Shown here in pieces: positions 44,789-56,700 of a stretch of DNA of 64,000 nt. Both the position numbers and the translations under genes were made by a program. The notes beneath the pieces were generated by a model that had not been told where the DNA came from, searched no databases, and worked only from the letters and a program-made list of their open reading frames with translations. Source of the DNA: Hydractinia symbiolongicarpus (lineage: Eukaryota > Cnidaria > Hydrozoa > Anthoathecata > Hydractiniidae); assembly GCF_029227915.1 (NCBI RefSeq), contig NC_079884.1, forward strand, positions 12,648,001 through 12,712,000. Reading direction: 5' to 3'. Every line of letters starts with the position of its first letter. The stretch's first letter is position 1.

Positions 44789-45032
44789 TTTATTTTATTA
44801 ATCTTTTGTCGCATGGGGTTCTAAAAGTTATAGCTTTAAATATCAAAACATTGACAGCTCTCATCCATACGAAGAATTTAATTAAATTTTAGTTTGCAAA
44901 GTGTATATTTTTAAACATAATTTGTTTTTAAAACTATATTTCAACAAGAATAAAATATGTTTAAAATTAAAAAGCGATATAAATTTATTTCTGAAGTAAA
45001 GAAGTATTGCGTGGCAGCTCTCGGCCACCATA

Positions 45033-45139
45033 GATATCTCTCTGTCGTGCACGATTTTACTCGACTTAGTAAATAACTCTGTTGTAAGTTTCTTTAAAGT
45101 TTTAAGTTGTATTTTCTTTTTCGTAACTTCGTTCGACAT
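45033..45139 (-). pseudogene. Proximal half of the ORF split by the IS3EU element
   Basis: ATG at 45139 begins M-S-N-E-V-T-K-K-K-I-Q and continues with lysine/leucine-rich helical sequence to H-D-R-E-I at the target site. Removing the transposon and one copy of GATATC restores the frame into 41530-41282. This gives directional evidence that the transposon entered a coding sequence. Confidence 0.45.
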
Positions 45140-48071
45140 GATAAGTAGATAACGTTTCAAAAACAACGTATAAACCACAAATAACAACTAACGATAGTTT
45201 TCGACGATAACTAGAAATCAATCCGGCTCAGTGGACCATGAGATGGTAACCTTAGATAAGATAATAAATATTTTGCGTGCTATCGTTGAAAATAGTTTCT
45301 TGAACTGTAAGCTCTTGTACGGCATGGCATTAAAAAAAAATGTGCGCATGTGCAAAATATATACAGAAATAAAACAAAACTAACACATAAAACGGCACAC
45401 AGTGGTTGTGCTTTTTGTCTTTTGTTGTCCTGTGTTGTATATTGTTATGTGTTGGAGTTGAATTATGTCTATTGTTGAAATGGCTCTGTTGTTGTCTGGT
45501 GCCTGTAGGAGATCTGTGGTGTGGCATATGTGATCTCTCGCGGCTTTAATGTGTAGTGTGTGGATAGTTATTGTTAGTATTTTGTTGCTCAGTCAGTTTA
45601 ATCTTTTTTGTCATGTCAGGTCGAATTATTGTTGTGGTAGCTGGAGTTTGTTGTCCTGTGTTTTTTGTTACGTGTGATTTCGATCTTGGAGAGGATGGTG
45701 ATCGTTTAGGTTGTTGTGAGGAATTTATGGTTACATGATTTTCTTTTAGTTTTTCAGTTATATTTGGGCTAGATAGGCTGTTTGTCAATGTGTCTATATT
45801 CTGTCTACATATGTTTGTGTTTTGTGATACTCCAGCATTAGTTGTGTGGATGCGTTATGTAATATGTCATTCCATATGGTCATTTTCGTATGCCGGTGCA
45901 AGTTGCACTGTAAGTCCTTCAGGTACCAGGTCAATACATTTAGTTAAGGTTGAGGTTTTAACTTGGTTAATGTGAAAGAGATTGAACATGTAAGTGTGTG
46001 AAAGTGGTGTACAGTCAGTAATAGAGGTGGCAGCCTGTTTGTTTTAAGCAGGTGTAGTACCTACTTCAGAAGCTGGTAGCTATACTAAGGAACTCTTTTT
46101 CAGTTGAAGAATCACTTGTCAAAGCAGAGTTGCTTTCCCCTAGTGTAACTGTAGAACTCCCCCCTCCTCCTCAAGAGATCATCTTTCTCTGATGGATTTA
46201 GAGGTGGGAGCTTGTCGGTGGGAGTGCGAAATTGGGACACATGGTGGAGGGTCCTAACTTGAAAAAAGCAGCATACGCTTTATTGCTTTGCCAACGCATG
46301 GGCTGAAGAGATTATCCTCCTTATCTTCCGGTCATTCTTCCCAAACTTGAATTTCAGGATCACGAGGTAAACGATAATATTTTAACGGCTCCGAATTTTT
46401 AACTTGAAGTTGTTAAAGCACAGGGCAGATGATAAAACCATTTGGTCATCGTTTCTTGCGCTTATTGAACAAGATACAAATTTTGAAACAACTACTACAG
46501 TAACAGCTTGCATTTGCAGTGTTTACTTTGAGAAAAAGCTATTATGTTTTTTTTTTTCGCGGCAAAGCTTGATTCATTCCTCGCGACTTGAATTTGACTA
46601 ATATAAGCCCGAGTTACTCGTATGCTTATCGAAATAAAGTAACTTTTATCTTTACCTATGGCCACAAATTAGCGTCATCAAAAAAAGCACAAGCTCCAAT
46701 AAGGTCAAATATGCTGTGTATCGTTCTGTTTGTTTACTATATTCTCTGTGCATTATTTTTTCTTATTTTACAATGTTTTTGCAACAAATAGTGGTGTTTG
46801 TGCTTTAATTTTTAAATTAAGGTGTAGAAGTTTAATAGTTATATCACGATACATTTAATTCACATGTAGTTTGAACAGTTGGCAGTCAAAAATAAGATTA
46901 ACTCCTTGGACTAAAACAAATGTTTAGGATTGCCAGTGTTTGGATTACATGGTTTAAGTTTTATTATGGTGTATCAAGTTTTAACATTTTTCCTTGTATG
47001 TAGTTTTTTATTGTAGACGTTGTAGTTTGTGATTTCTAAAATAAACCGTGTCAAAAAAAAGTTTTTTCATTTATGTCTGTTTTTTTTCCCGAGTTTTCCA
47101 GATTCCCGGGTCCTAGGAAGTTAAATTCTAAGTTCGGTTTAAACAAAACCCTAATTTACACACATATATTGTGCCATTTTTAAATTTCTGTCATTGATTT
47201 GAAGAAACCTTACAAACGTTATAGTAAAGCTATTGGCGACACTCAAAAATAGAAGTCGGTAAAGAAAACCTATAAAAAACCTATAAAACACTTAATTTAT
47301 TTCACAAGCCTTTCCTTAAAAGCAGTCCCACCACCGACCTCAGTATTTATGCTTATTTTTTTATAAATCTAAATCTGCATATACGCCTATAAACGTTGTG
47401 CCTATAAAAAAAAAACATTGTCGCAACTCGCCCAAAGATTTTCGTTTTTGCGTTTGATACGTGTGCTGGCGTGAAAGAAGTAGTTTCTAAGTAGTCAATT
47501 GTACGGCGAATTCGCCGATAAAATTTATTTAAGCATGTGCATTATGTTTTGATTTTGCTTCGAAAAGTTTGCTTTGCCGAAAAGTAGAAACATTTTTTTA
47601 CTTTACAGGGACGAAACGTTTCGCTGTAAACTTTTAAACCAATCAGAACGCAATCGTAAGATGTTTATTCGTTACAAGGAAAAATTCCAAATATTATTCG
47701 TCAATGTCAAGATTATTTGGTCAACCTCGTCCCCAGGGGTCTTGCCTTTTTGACATCGGAGCTGTTAATTGGACTTATTAGGACCCTGGTTATTTTAGTT
47801 GCATCCAAAATCGTAAGCAAGTAAACTGAAAATAATACTTCACTGTATAAGGTTAGTCATGATTTAGACAATTATCAAATCAGTTTTTATATCGAATAAA
47901 TAAAAATAGTAGATATTGGAGGAATTATCAGGGTCGTCCTAGTTAGCGGTCCTTGAATTATCGCATTTCTGGAAGCAGTAAAGGGGATTTTCACGAAGCG
48001 AATTAAGTCCTTTAAATAAAGAGCGGCGAAGTGTATTTTAATTTATTCACATAATTTATATTTATTCACAT
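45140..48071. other. Mostly non-coding stretch with low-confidence ORF pieces
   Basis: Minus-strand frames at 45788-45546 and, in a related frame upstream to about 45960, are Asn/Thr/Ser/Gln-rich and broken by stops. They may be a decayed linker of a transposon protein. A possible plus-strand terminal exon (46104-46192) is listed separately. A CTCGTCCCCAGG motif occurs at about 47729. Nothing else is recognised. Confidence 0.4.
46104..46192 (+). CDS. Possible terminal exon of unknown gene
   Basis: The acceptor CTTTTTCAG (ends 46103) is followed by about 28 codons with an E/V/L-rich and P-P-P-P-containing product, to a TGA at 46190-46192. Composition is protein-like, but no upstream exon or homology supports it. 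Confidence 0.2.
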
Positions 48072-48168
48072 TCTATATTATAATGCCCGTATACGTCTGT
48101 CCGTCCGTCCGTCCGTCTGTCTGTCACGCAAAATGGTAGCTTATGATGAATGGTAGCTTATGATGACT
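48072..48168 (+). mobile_element. Helitron-like 5' end fragment
   Basis: Starts TCTATATTATAATGCCCG, then a GTCC/GTCT microsatellite and CACGCAAAATGGTAGCTTA, as in the elements at 4132 and 11113-11220. It is then interrupted. A 17-bp direct repeat (ATGGTAGCTTATGATGA) marks the junction at about 48133-48166, next to the retrotransposon at 48309. No CTAG hairpin end follows. Confidence 0.6.
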
Positions 48169-48308
48169 GCAATGACTTCGAACATGGCGGACGTTTTTCC
48201 GCTAACGGTTAATTGGAAATGTGAAACAAAGCAGTAAATGTGAAGTTTTTGTTCGTGACTAAACGTATTAAGTAGATTAACTTTGCCGCGAAATTACTGG
48301 TACTTGTT

Positions 48309-51300
48309 ATGGCCACTTTAAATCGACCGCTAGTGAATAACGAATCGAATCGAAATTCAAACGCAAATGGCAGTTCCGCGCAACCAATTCAATTGGCGAC
48401 ATCTTCTACATCATTCAGATGCAACTCATGTAATACGAGAACTTTTACCACATATAAAGGTTTGAATATATTCATCTTAGAACATGTTTACGAAAAACAA
48501 ATGAAGCGACAATTACAACCTCTTCAAGCCAACCAGCTGCCGAACGAATTATTCCAACAACTGTAGTAAATGAAAATTTTTATTGGAAGAACATTCCAGG
48601 GTCAAAATTTACGCATGATTTAGACTATACATATGAAAGAATAGTTTATTGGAAAAAGAATTTGTTTTTACTACCTTCTGGTGCGGCTGGAAAATCGTTT
48701 ATTCGAGAAATGACACGTCTTATAAATCTTTGGATCGACGATTCGCCGATGAAACCTATTTCGTTAAAAGCACTTCATGTAATGCCTTCACTGTTGTTAC
48801 AAAAACCCAGCAAGAAGTCGAAATCAAAAGACCATACAAAAGCTTTAGAACGGCGCTTGACACTATGGGAGAATGGCGAATTGTTAAAACTTTTTGATGA
48901 AGCTGTCGCTATTCAGGAAAGACTTCAACCACCAAATCCGAAAAGTGATATTTCATCTATTTCGAAAAAGTTTCGATTGTTCATGCAGAAGGGAAATATC
49001 AACAGTGCTTTGCGATTATTAACTGACAACATGATGCAAGGTATCCTTCCACTTAACGACGAGACATTATTATTATTGGAACAAAAACATCCAGATCAGG
49101 GGAATCTTAGCGAAGATACGTTAATAGATCAACCGTCACAGCGAATCCATGATATTGTTTTTGATATCATTGATGAAGACATGGTATTAAAAGCTGCCAC
49201 ATATACCAAAGGTGGTTCTGGTCCGTCAGGTTTGGATGCTGACGGATGGAGACGTATAATTTGCTCTTCCACATTTGGTACAACCAATACTGATCTACGT
49301 AAAGCCATAGCCGAGTTAACGAAGAAGATGTGTATTGAATCTATTCCAGAATCTGATAGATCTCCGCTTGAAGCTTTTGTTGCTTGCCGTTTAATACCGT
49401 TAAACAAAAATCCTGGTTTACGACCAATTGGTGTTGGTGAGGTGCTTCGTAAAATAGTTGGGAAGATTGTGATAAACATATCTAAAAATGACGTAATTAA
49501 AGCAGCAGGTTCGTTACAAGTTTGTGCTGGTCAAAATGCTGGTGTTGAAGCAGCCGTCCATGCGATGCATGACATTTTCGACAACGATGATACTGAGGCT
49601 GTTCTTCTAATCGATGCTGAGAATGCCTTTAACTCAATTAATAGAAAGGTAATGCTGCATAACATTTCGAAGTTATGCCCAATAATTGCTACGTTCATTA
49701 ACAACTGTTATGCTGTGCCTGCACGTTTATTCGTGATAGGCGGAAAGGAGATTCTTTCGAGGGAAGGCACCACACAGGGCGATCCGACGTCGATGGCTGC
49801 GTATGCTATTGGAATCATACCATTGTTGAAAGCACTTTTCAACAATACACGTTCGAATGACCACACCCTTAAAGAGGTTGCATACGCTGACGATTTTACT
49901 GTTGCTGGAAAACTTTACGAAATTAAAGAATTTTGGTCGAAAATCGTTGACATCGGTCCGAAATACGGCTATTTCCCGAAGGCAACTAAATCCCATCTAA
50001 TTGTGAAACAAGAGTATCTACTTAGTGCTGAGCAAATCTTTGCAGATTCAAATATTTTGGTAACATCGACTGGTCAACGTCATCTCGGTGCAGTCATTGG
50101 TAGTCAGTCTTACAAGATTGAATATGTTAATAACAAAGTTGCAAGTTTAGTTGAACAGCTAAAACTTCTATCAAAGATTGCTGAACTAGAACCTCAATCA
50201 TCTTATTGTGCGTTTGTAACTGGTTTTAAAGCTAAATTGACATTTCTTCTCCGGACCGTTCCCGACATAAAAAAATTACTTCAACCGATAGAGACAGTCG
50301 TCAGAAACGAATTCATACCTGCGATAACTGGTGGTCATCTATGCTCCGAAAACGAAAGGCTTTTAATATCACTTCCCACACGACTTGGAGGATTGAATCT
50401 CACTATTTTTCCTGACGACGCACAAGTACAATTTAATAATTCGAGAGTGATCACAAAATGTCTTGTCGACTCTATCAAAAAGCAAGACATAGACGGTATC
50501 TACGATGTTGGAAAAACAAAAACTGCTAAAGCACAAGTTAGAACTTTAAAATTGGATATCCAGAAAGAGAATCTGGCCCTATGCAGAAATAACATGACGG
50601 TGAAGCAAGTTAAGGTAAACGACATCAACCAACAAAAAGGAGTCTCCAATTGGCTCAATGTATTGCCAATAACTGAGCAAGGTTTTTATCTCAACAAGCA
50701 AGAGTTTTGGGATGCTATGCGTCTACGCTACAATTGGAGCATTTCCAACTTACCCAGCAGTTGCGTTTGTGGAGCTCGATTTGACGTTGAACACAGCATG
50801 AAGTGTAAGATGGGTGGCTTTGTTACGAGACGTCAGAACGACATTCGTGACCTCACATCAAAGTTACTCAAAGATGTTTGTCATGACGTACAGTTAGAAC
50901 CGAATTTGCTACCGCTGACTGGAGAACGTTTCGATTTAAAGAGTGTAAAAACCGGTGATGATTGTAGACCGGACATTCGTGCTCGTGATTTTTGGATAAA
51001 CGGCCAACAGGCATTTTTTGACGTAAGGGTTTTCGACCCCACTGCCTCGAGGTACAACAACCAAACTTTACAGCAATCTTTCATTTCAAACGAGAACGAG
51101 AAGAAAAGAAATTACAATCGTAGAATTTTGAATGTTCATAATGGCAGTTTCACGCCGCTTATATTCTCAATTCACGGAAACATGGGTCGCGAATGCATCA
51201 CTTTTTACAGTCGGCTTTCGGAAATGATAGCGGATAAGAAGAACATACCCATTTCAACTGCAGTCACACATATACGCACAAAACTTTCTTATGCTCTGTT

Positions 51301-51406
51301 GAGATCTGGTTTAATATGTTTAAGAGGTTCGAGAAGTTTATATAAAAAGTTCGATGTAGGAGATGATATTGTGGTTGATCATGAAATTTCAAAGTTGAAC
51401 TGTTAA
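48309..51406 (+). CDS. Non-LTR retrotransposon ORF: zinc finger, RT, restriction-like endonuclease; one frameshift
   Basis: ATG at 48309 leads into a zinc finger (F-R-C-N-S-C...). At about 48469 one extra base breaks the frame just before its H-L-R-T-C half. From there a single frame runs open to 51404-51406; the 914 codons from 48662 carry the catalytic parts. RT motifs: L-L-I-D-A-E-N-A-F-N-S-I (about residue 316), T-T-Q-G-D-P-T-S (about 372), V-A-Y-A-D-D-F (about 407), then A-T-K-S-H-L-I. C-terminal motifs: S-C-V-C-G...V-E-H-S-M-K-C (CCHC, about 701) and R-P-D-I-R-A-R...F-F-D-V-R-V (PD-D nuclease, about 769-786). A C-terminal PD-D endonuclease and N-terminal finger define the R2/NeSL/HERO-like group, which prime reverse transcription at a nicked target. 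Apart from the frameshift it looks intact, so it is recent. Confidence 0.8.
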
Positions 51407-51434
51407 ATCGTTAGCTAGGAATATGTTGTGTTAT

Positions 51435-51542
51435 TGCGCCCCGCCGAAGGGGCGCACATTTAGTGGACCGCAGGTATATAGTGTTTGTTGCGCCCCGCCG
51501 AAGGGGCGCACATTTAGTGGACCGCGGGTATATAGTGTTTGT
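51435..51542 (+). repeat. Two 54-bp tandem units with a GC hairpin, retrotransposon 3' UTR
   Basis: Two near-identical 54-bp units start at 51435 and 51489. Each begins with an 8-bp stem TGCGCCCC / GGGGCGCA around the loop GCCGAA, followed by CATTTAGTGGACCGC and GGTATATAGTG. They lie 28 bp after the RT stop. Such a structure is a plausible 3' RNA recognition element of the retrotransposon. Confidence 0.65.
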
Positions 51543-54228
51543 TTTATGTATGGGAGAAGTTTTTTTCTTACTCTCAACTTCGCGGGGGAACTTCGGCTCG
51601 AACATCCAACCTAGGTTTGATATAACACAACCTGTGTGTTTGGTACCATCAAGACAAAAATAACACTGATCGAGCAAAACTTATCTTGTCTCGGTTTCTT
51701 TGTTGTCTCTGAAGATTTGACTGCCATAAAAAATATTAATCGAGATTCTTTTGTTATGTTAATTTAAAGCTTTGTAATATTGTCTCGTTTAATATGCTTA
51801 AATGTCACTGCAGCCCACGTGAATTTATCTTCAAGAAAAGGTTTGTTTTTCTTTGTCCAAGTTGTTTCGAAACTTGTTAACAGTAAGTAGAAGGATTACT
51901 TATATTTTATATGAAATTAAACTCAGAACGGTTTATGGCGTTGATCCAAAGGCCGCAATTTATAAATGCATCACAATTTAAAGTCAATCAAGAACAGAAC
52001 ATTCCGTGTATAAAACTGCTTGCATTTTGTTGGTCTTCCCTTCCCGATGGTCTGGCTTGTCGTAATAGCTTTAATGATGTAGCTAGGGAGCTAAATACTT
52101 ATTTTTAAATTCTTGCATTTTATAAGTTAATAGTCGTAAAACTACTCTCACTTGTACTACAGCTATCAAGCTAGAACTGCACAAAATAGTGCTTTCATTA
52201 GAGTCCCTTTTTTCAGAAGCAACAAAAAACTTTTATCCTGCCCTGTGTAATTTTATCAACGAGGGTGCTGATAATCCACATACACCGTAAAAAGTATAGG
52301 CGTTTTGGGTGAGTAAAATAACTTCTAAAGGAACCTTTGTGAGGCTGCTATCATGTATTCTTGCAGTCAGAATGTTCTCCTTCGTTGCTATCCGATGGAG
52401 AACAAAGTGGACTTTTCACGGTCAAACCTTCAAAGTAGCAACCTTACTTAAACAGAATTTACAAGTAAAACGTCGTTAAAATGTCGCAAAATGGCAAAAA
52501 TTAAGCAGTATCTAAAACATATTAAAGATTTGACTAAAAAAAAAAAGAATTCCTTGAAAAATCCAGTATTGTATTTATGAAGATTTCACCACAAAAACAT
52601 TAATTACGGCATTTGTACCCCATTTCATAATGGCTGCCCGTGATTGGTTGACACGAATCAGACCGCAAGAATATATATAAAAAGATATTTGTTGAATCAT
52701 GAAAAAATATTGTTGTTCATTGCACGGAACAGTCAAGTTGAACTGATAAATTAACCAATAACATAACATAGTTAGCCCTTGCAGTACAACTAGACGCTAC
52801 CCACAGTATGTTACAGGTTTCTTTGTTTTCTTCCCTTTTTTATGTTTTTTCTTGAAATTATAAATGATGTTGTTGATTTATCAAATCTGACAAATTTATT
52901 AATTGAGTGTCTACCCTTTTTTGTATCAACTTGTTCAATTCAGTTCGAAAACAATGACCAATCAATTTCCTCGATAATAAACAATCAAATTTGTAAAATT
53001 CAATAAATCGATTTCAACAAAATAAGTCCTGTATTGTCCACAGGTTTGAAAATCTTGTATCGCCTGCTTAATATTATACTTGTTTAACAATGATATCAAA
53101 GCCAGCTTGACTAAATTTATATATATATTTTTATTTATATAGTATACCTTTTGTGTATCACATGGCATTGATTTGTATCTTTTTAATAAATTCTAACTTT
53201 AAATCAGATAAGTAGACAATAATTAAACAACCTAGTATTAATTCAGTTCTGGTAAAATTGTATTCTTCTTTCTCAATTTTAAATATACTTTCTTTTTCAG
53301 ATCATTTGTTATGAAACCATGCACCATCAGCAGTTTCGAAAAATCTTCAACGAGAGAAATTTTTTAAGGATTTTATTGGTAACTTAACAGAGTAATAATT
53401 CATTGAAATTGAAATTGTTCAGAAGTTATTATATATATTCGAATCGTGAAGTTCATACATAGCAATCCTGCATCCTGGAATTTTCGAGATCAGTTATAAA
53501 AAAATCCAGTTAAAGTTTTAACTATTGTTTTAGAATATATACTATATATATGTAAAAAAAAATTATTTTTTATTTATCAAGTTGTATTTTACGCAATAAT
53601 AATTGAGAATTAGGATACTTATGATGTGTTTATATACCCCATTGTTCTCCGTTTTAAAGTCTACTTCAAATTTCAGAATCTTTTAGGCTAATGACGGAAA
53701 TCTTCAAGTCGCAGGGCTTCTTATTTAAAAATTTTCCCCCGGGCAATAAGCTTATCACAAGCCTCTATGCAATTTCGTACTGCATTTCTATCATATTCGT
53801 CATATTTGGCGGAAAATGTTTCAGCAGAATAGCTTTCAGACACAATTTGTTATTACAGCACAAGAATTTTTGGAGTTTGGATAAGTCATATAATGTATGC
53901 GTAAGTCTTTTGAACGAATTTTAACCAAAAATCAAAAGCAATGATTACGTGAAATTACACAACAAGAAGGCTAGAGGCGTTTAAAGTGTACATATATTTA
54001 ATCAAGATCTAACTTTATAGATAGAGCCTTAGCCAAATGTGAAAATAACGAAAATAATAAGTTCTAACACTGCAGTTTTTATAGATTTCAAACGTCCACC
54101 ATTTTCCATTTTAATTTTAAATCCCGTTCTAAATTTGAATGTTTGAAATCGTTATTAATAATTCGGGGCGCATTAGTGGTAACTATGGCTAGTGTAGTAA
54201 ATTAGTCCCTTGTAATCATATAATGTTC
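51543..54228. other. Stretch without supported gene
   Basis: AT-rich sequence after the retrotransposon. The 3' boundary of the element is not defined (no clear A tail). Frames at 51911-52108 and 53691-53924 lack homology or splice support. Confidence 0.5.
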
Positions 54229-54261
54229 TAGTTATTGTTGTAAAATTAAAAATAAAAAAAA

Positions 54262-54348
54262 ATGTAGCTTAGCTGCGCAATACGAGAAGCACGCAATGCG
54301 GTATAAAAAGGACGGGCGAACCCGTGGATTTTCCACGGCTAACGACTG
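54262..54348 (+). mobile_element. Helitron-like 3' end fragment
   Basis: GTAGCTTAGCTGCGCAATACG...GGTATAAAAAGGACGGGCGAAC, then hairpin CCGTGGATTTTCCACGG and CTAACGACTGG. The terminal CTAG has become CTGG and the 5' end is missing. The second copy is at about 60604-60690. Confidence 0.6.
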
Positions 54349-54780
54349 GTTTGTTCAAAATTAAAAGCAGTATACAACTGACATTTTCACGCTACATGCG
54401 ATCATCAGATATAAAATGGAAAAAAACACTCTGAAAAATGTTATATAAAAAACTTGCTAAAATACTTTAGGGAGGCTTACATACAATTATGTACAATAAA
54501 AGAGAATTAAATTTAGTCTGGATTTAATTAATTTTATTAATTAATTTAATTTATTCACATAAACTAAAATAATATTAAACCTAATTTTTCTCTATGTTTT
54601 TCTGCATCGACCAACAGCAACAACGTGGGGAACAAACTGTGTGGCTGTCCGAAAAAAACGTTGCTAAGAAATTAGAAAATAAGTCTTTTGATAATTCATC
54701 TGACTGCTATAGGTTGTATTTGTTTTATCTTGTGTAGCTAACATTCATTTATTTCTAGATGCGTTTTGGTTATATCTATC

Positions 54781-54829
54781 TATATAGTTTAGCTAGCTAC
54801 CTATAGCTAGCTAGCCAGCTAGCTAGCTC
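54781..54829 (+). repeat. (TAGC)n-type microsatellite
   Basis: Interrupted GCTA/TAGC repeats (TAGCTAGCTACCTATAGCTAGC...). The second copy is at about 61123-61171. Confidence 0.7.
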
Positions 54830-55392
54830 CAATGATTAATCACATGTAGCAATATCCAGAAAGTAAAAAAAAAAACATATTAAAGGAGAATCATTTATAT
54901 TCAAGAATTATAATTCATATTCAAGGAAATTTTTTTCATATTTTAGGCCAGAATATATAGCTACAGATTCACAACCTTGATTAGTTTTCGCATCCTTAAT
55001 AATTTTCGCAACCTTGAATGATTTTTTTACAACCTTGGATGATTTTCTATATGGCTTGAATATAATGTCTACAATTATAAATGATGCATGCTTATTTGAC
55101 ATAATCGGCTATGACAATGACGATACAGTATTTGAAAATGAATTAATACAACACAATGTATAAAACTGTTTCATTGAGTACTTGGAGCTAGTTTAATGAC
55201 TTAATATTTGCATTGCAATGATTTGGTGGTTTATTATTTGCCTCACCTGACTTGATAACCAAAGTATGACCCTTTTTCCTGGTTTTGAAGAAATTTATCA
55301 AGATTCATAATTATTAGGTGCCTCCATCTTGGAAGCAGATAGATTACAAAAGGCATGTGTTTCAGCCTTTCTGAGATAGATAGATATGCATA

Positions 55393-55500
55393 GATGTGCA
55401 TATTTTACATGGCTAGTCTCACAAATATCGGGGGAGTCCTAGAGTATTTAATGCTTATTTTGAGCTAGGCAGACCCAATTACAGCCTGCGCTCTACTGTC
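55393..55500 (-). repeat. SINE fragment related to 1657-2019
   Basis: Shares the GATGTGCATATTTTACATGG, GTCCTAGAGTA and CTGCGCTCTAC blocks with the SINE at 1657-1832, but lacks the tRNA-like head. The second copy is at 61734-61841. Confidence 0.55.
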
Positions 55501-55509
55501 ACGTTCTAC

Positions 55510-56243
55510 TATGTCATTTTTCATTCCCATCTGCAATATTGTAATCAAATTTGGGGTCAACCAAACAGTCTTGATGTTAATCATATTGCTGTTTTACAAA
55601 AATTTACTATCAGACTTAATGACTTTTAAATCTCGAAGAGCATCATCTAGTATCATCTATGGCAATCTAAAAATCCTCAAATTCAATGATAATGTCCAGT
55701 GTCAGAACATTCTGTTTTTGTATAAGCTCTTTCATGACAAAATGCCTGCTACTATCCAGAATACTTTTGCGGTTGACTTCAACCATGCCCAGAGCACTTG
55801 TGCAGAAAAGACTGGCTTGATCAATCTTCCTACTGTCAATACCATTTGTTTTGGTAAAAATTATATTAGATTTAACACCATTAAATCCTGGAATAAGATA
55901 TTGACATCAATGTCTAAAAAAATTATTATCATAGACTACTTTGGTCCTTAAGGTTATCTGAAGAAGTATTTTATTGCCTATTATTAATTTGTAACAAATT
56001 TTCCTTTTGTTCTCAGACGGTTCATTTATTTGGTGATTATATATGTTTTTTCCGTTTTGTGTGTCCTGTGCCGTCTATTGTACTTGTCCAAGGGTGGCAT
56101 TATCCTCGTCTTAGCTTCTGCTATTAGGTAAGGTCTCCCTTCAAAAATAGTTCCTTTGTTTTTCTCTTCATTTTACCAATTTTTTTAATTATTTGAACTG
56201 ACAGTTATTTTTGATTAATAAAATTATCTTATCTTATCTTATA
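55510..56243 (+). pseudogene. Non-LTR retrotransposon 3' part (RT thumb/C-terminus) with (TTATC)n tail
   Basis: A plus-strand frame reads F-H-S-H-L-Q-Y-C-N-Q-I-W-G, then I-A-V-L-Q-K-F-T-I-R-L. After a +1 shift at about 55618 it continues as F-N-D-N-V-Q-C-Q-N-I-L-F-L-Y-K-L-F-H and ends with I-R-F-N-T-I-K-S-W-N-K. This is the C-terminal pattern of CR1/jockey-group RT proteins. A TTATC microsatellite at 56224-56243 is its likely 3' tail. The copy is 5'-truncated and frameshifted. The second copy is at 61851-62584. Confidence 0.7.
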
Positions 56244-56348
56244 TCTGCAGTGCAACATAACACTTACACATGCCTTATACAACCTGACTTTTACCTTAAT
56301 TGACAAGACTCTGCTGGTCAACAAAGGAAGCAAGTCTCTAAACTTTTT

Positions 56349-56700
56349 TTAAGCATAACCTATCCTGCAAGTAACACTTCTTCCAACACCCCCTTCACTA
56401 ACCAACATATCACCTAAGTAACAGAATTTTTCAACTATCTCTAATGAGCCACTGCTATACATTAGGAAAGCTGGAAATACATTGTCTATAATCTCACCTT
56501 TGCAATGGTTGCATACAAACCAAATGTCAGCTCTTAACCTTCCTCTACTACCACTGCCCTTCTTCTGTGCCCAATGCTTAAAAGTGTGACAAAAAATTAA
56601 GTTACTACTAACACTTTTCCTGCAAACGCCACATAGCCAATTTCCAACTATAAGGTCAATGCTACTAATCATGACTTTTGTGCTACAATCACTCTTACAG
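56349..56700 (-). pseudogene. Minus-strand non-LTR retrotransposon, piece 3 (C-terminus)
   Basis: The frame read from the MITE border encodes W-L-C-G-V-C-R-K-S-V, then F-V-C-N-H-C (cysteine-rich) and V-E-K-F-C-Y-L-G-D-M-L-V-S-E-G-G-V. This is the conserved F-C-Y-L-G-D-M-L box at the C-terminus of a widespread animal non-LTR family. The element is split into three same-strand pieces: this one, 57973-58186 and 60134-60570. The second copy is at 62690-63041. Confidence 0.65.

Larger units (their letters stand above)
41531..45032 (+). mobile_element. Complete 3,502-bp IS3EU-type DNA transposon with transposase and alpha-kinase genes
   Basis: The terminal inverted repeats are TATCGTGGCCGAGGGCTGCC at 41531 and, inverted at 45032, TATGGTGGCCGAGAGCTGCC. 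They are flanked by a 6-bp direct repeat GATATC (41525-41530 and 45033-45038), as I recall for IS3EU elements. Extra copies of the GGCCGAGGGCTGCCA core lie inside the left end at about 41679 and 41748. Two convergent genes fill the element: a spliced IS3-like DDE transposase (41818-43296, plus) and an alpha-kinase-domain gene (44788-43481, minus), with 184 bp between their stops. Both are decayed, so this copy is non-autonomous. Confidence 0.8.

Noticed and set aside
51411-51677. Plus and minus frames over the 54-bp repeats after the RT
   Set aside because: Their periodic translation follows the repeat and hairpin; no gene.
54908-55102. Minus-strand frame with S-S-K-V-V-K-K-S-F-K-V-A-K repeats (and its copy at 61249)
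   Set aside because: It comes from a degenerate ~20-bp tandem repeat (ACCTTGAATGATTTT-like), with no splice or homology support.
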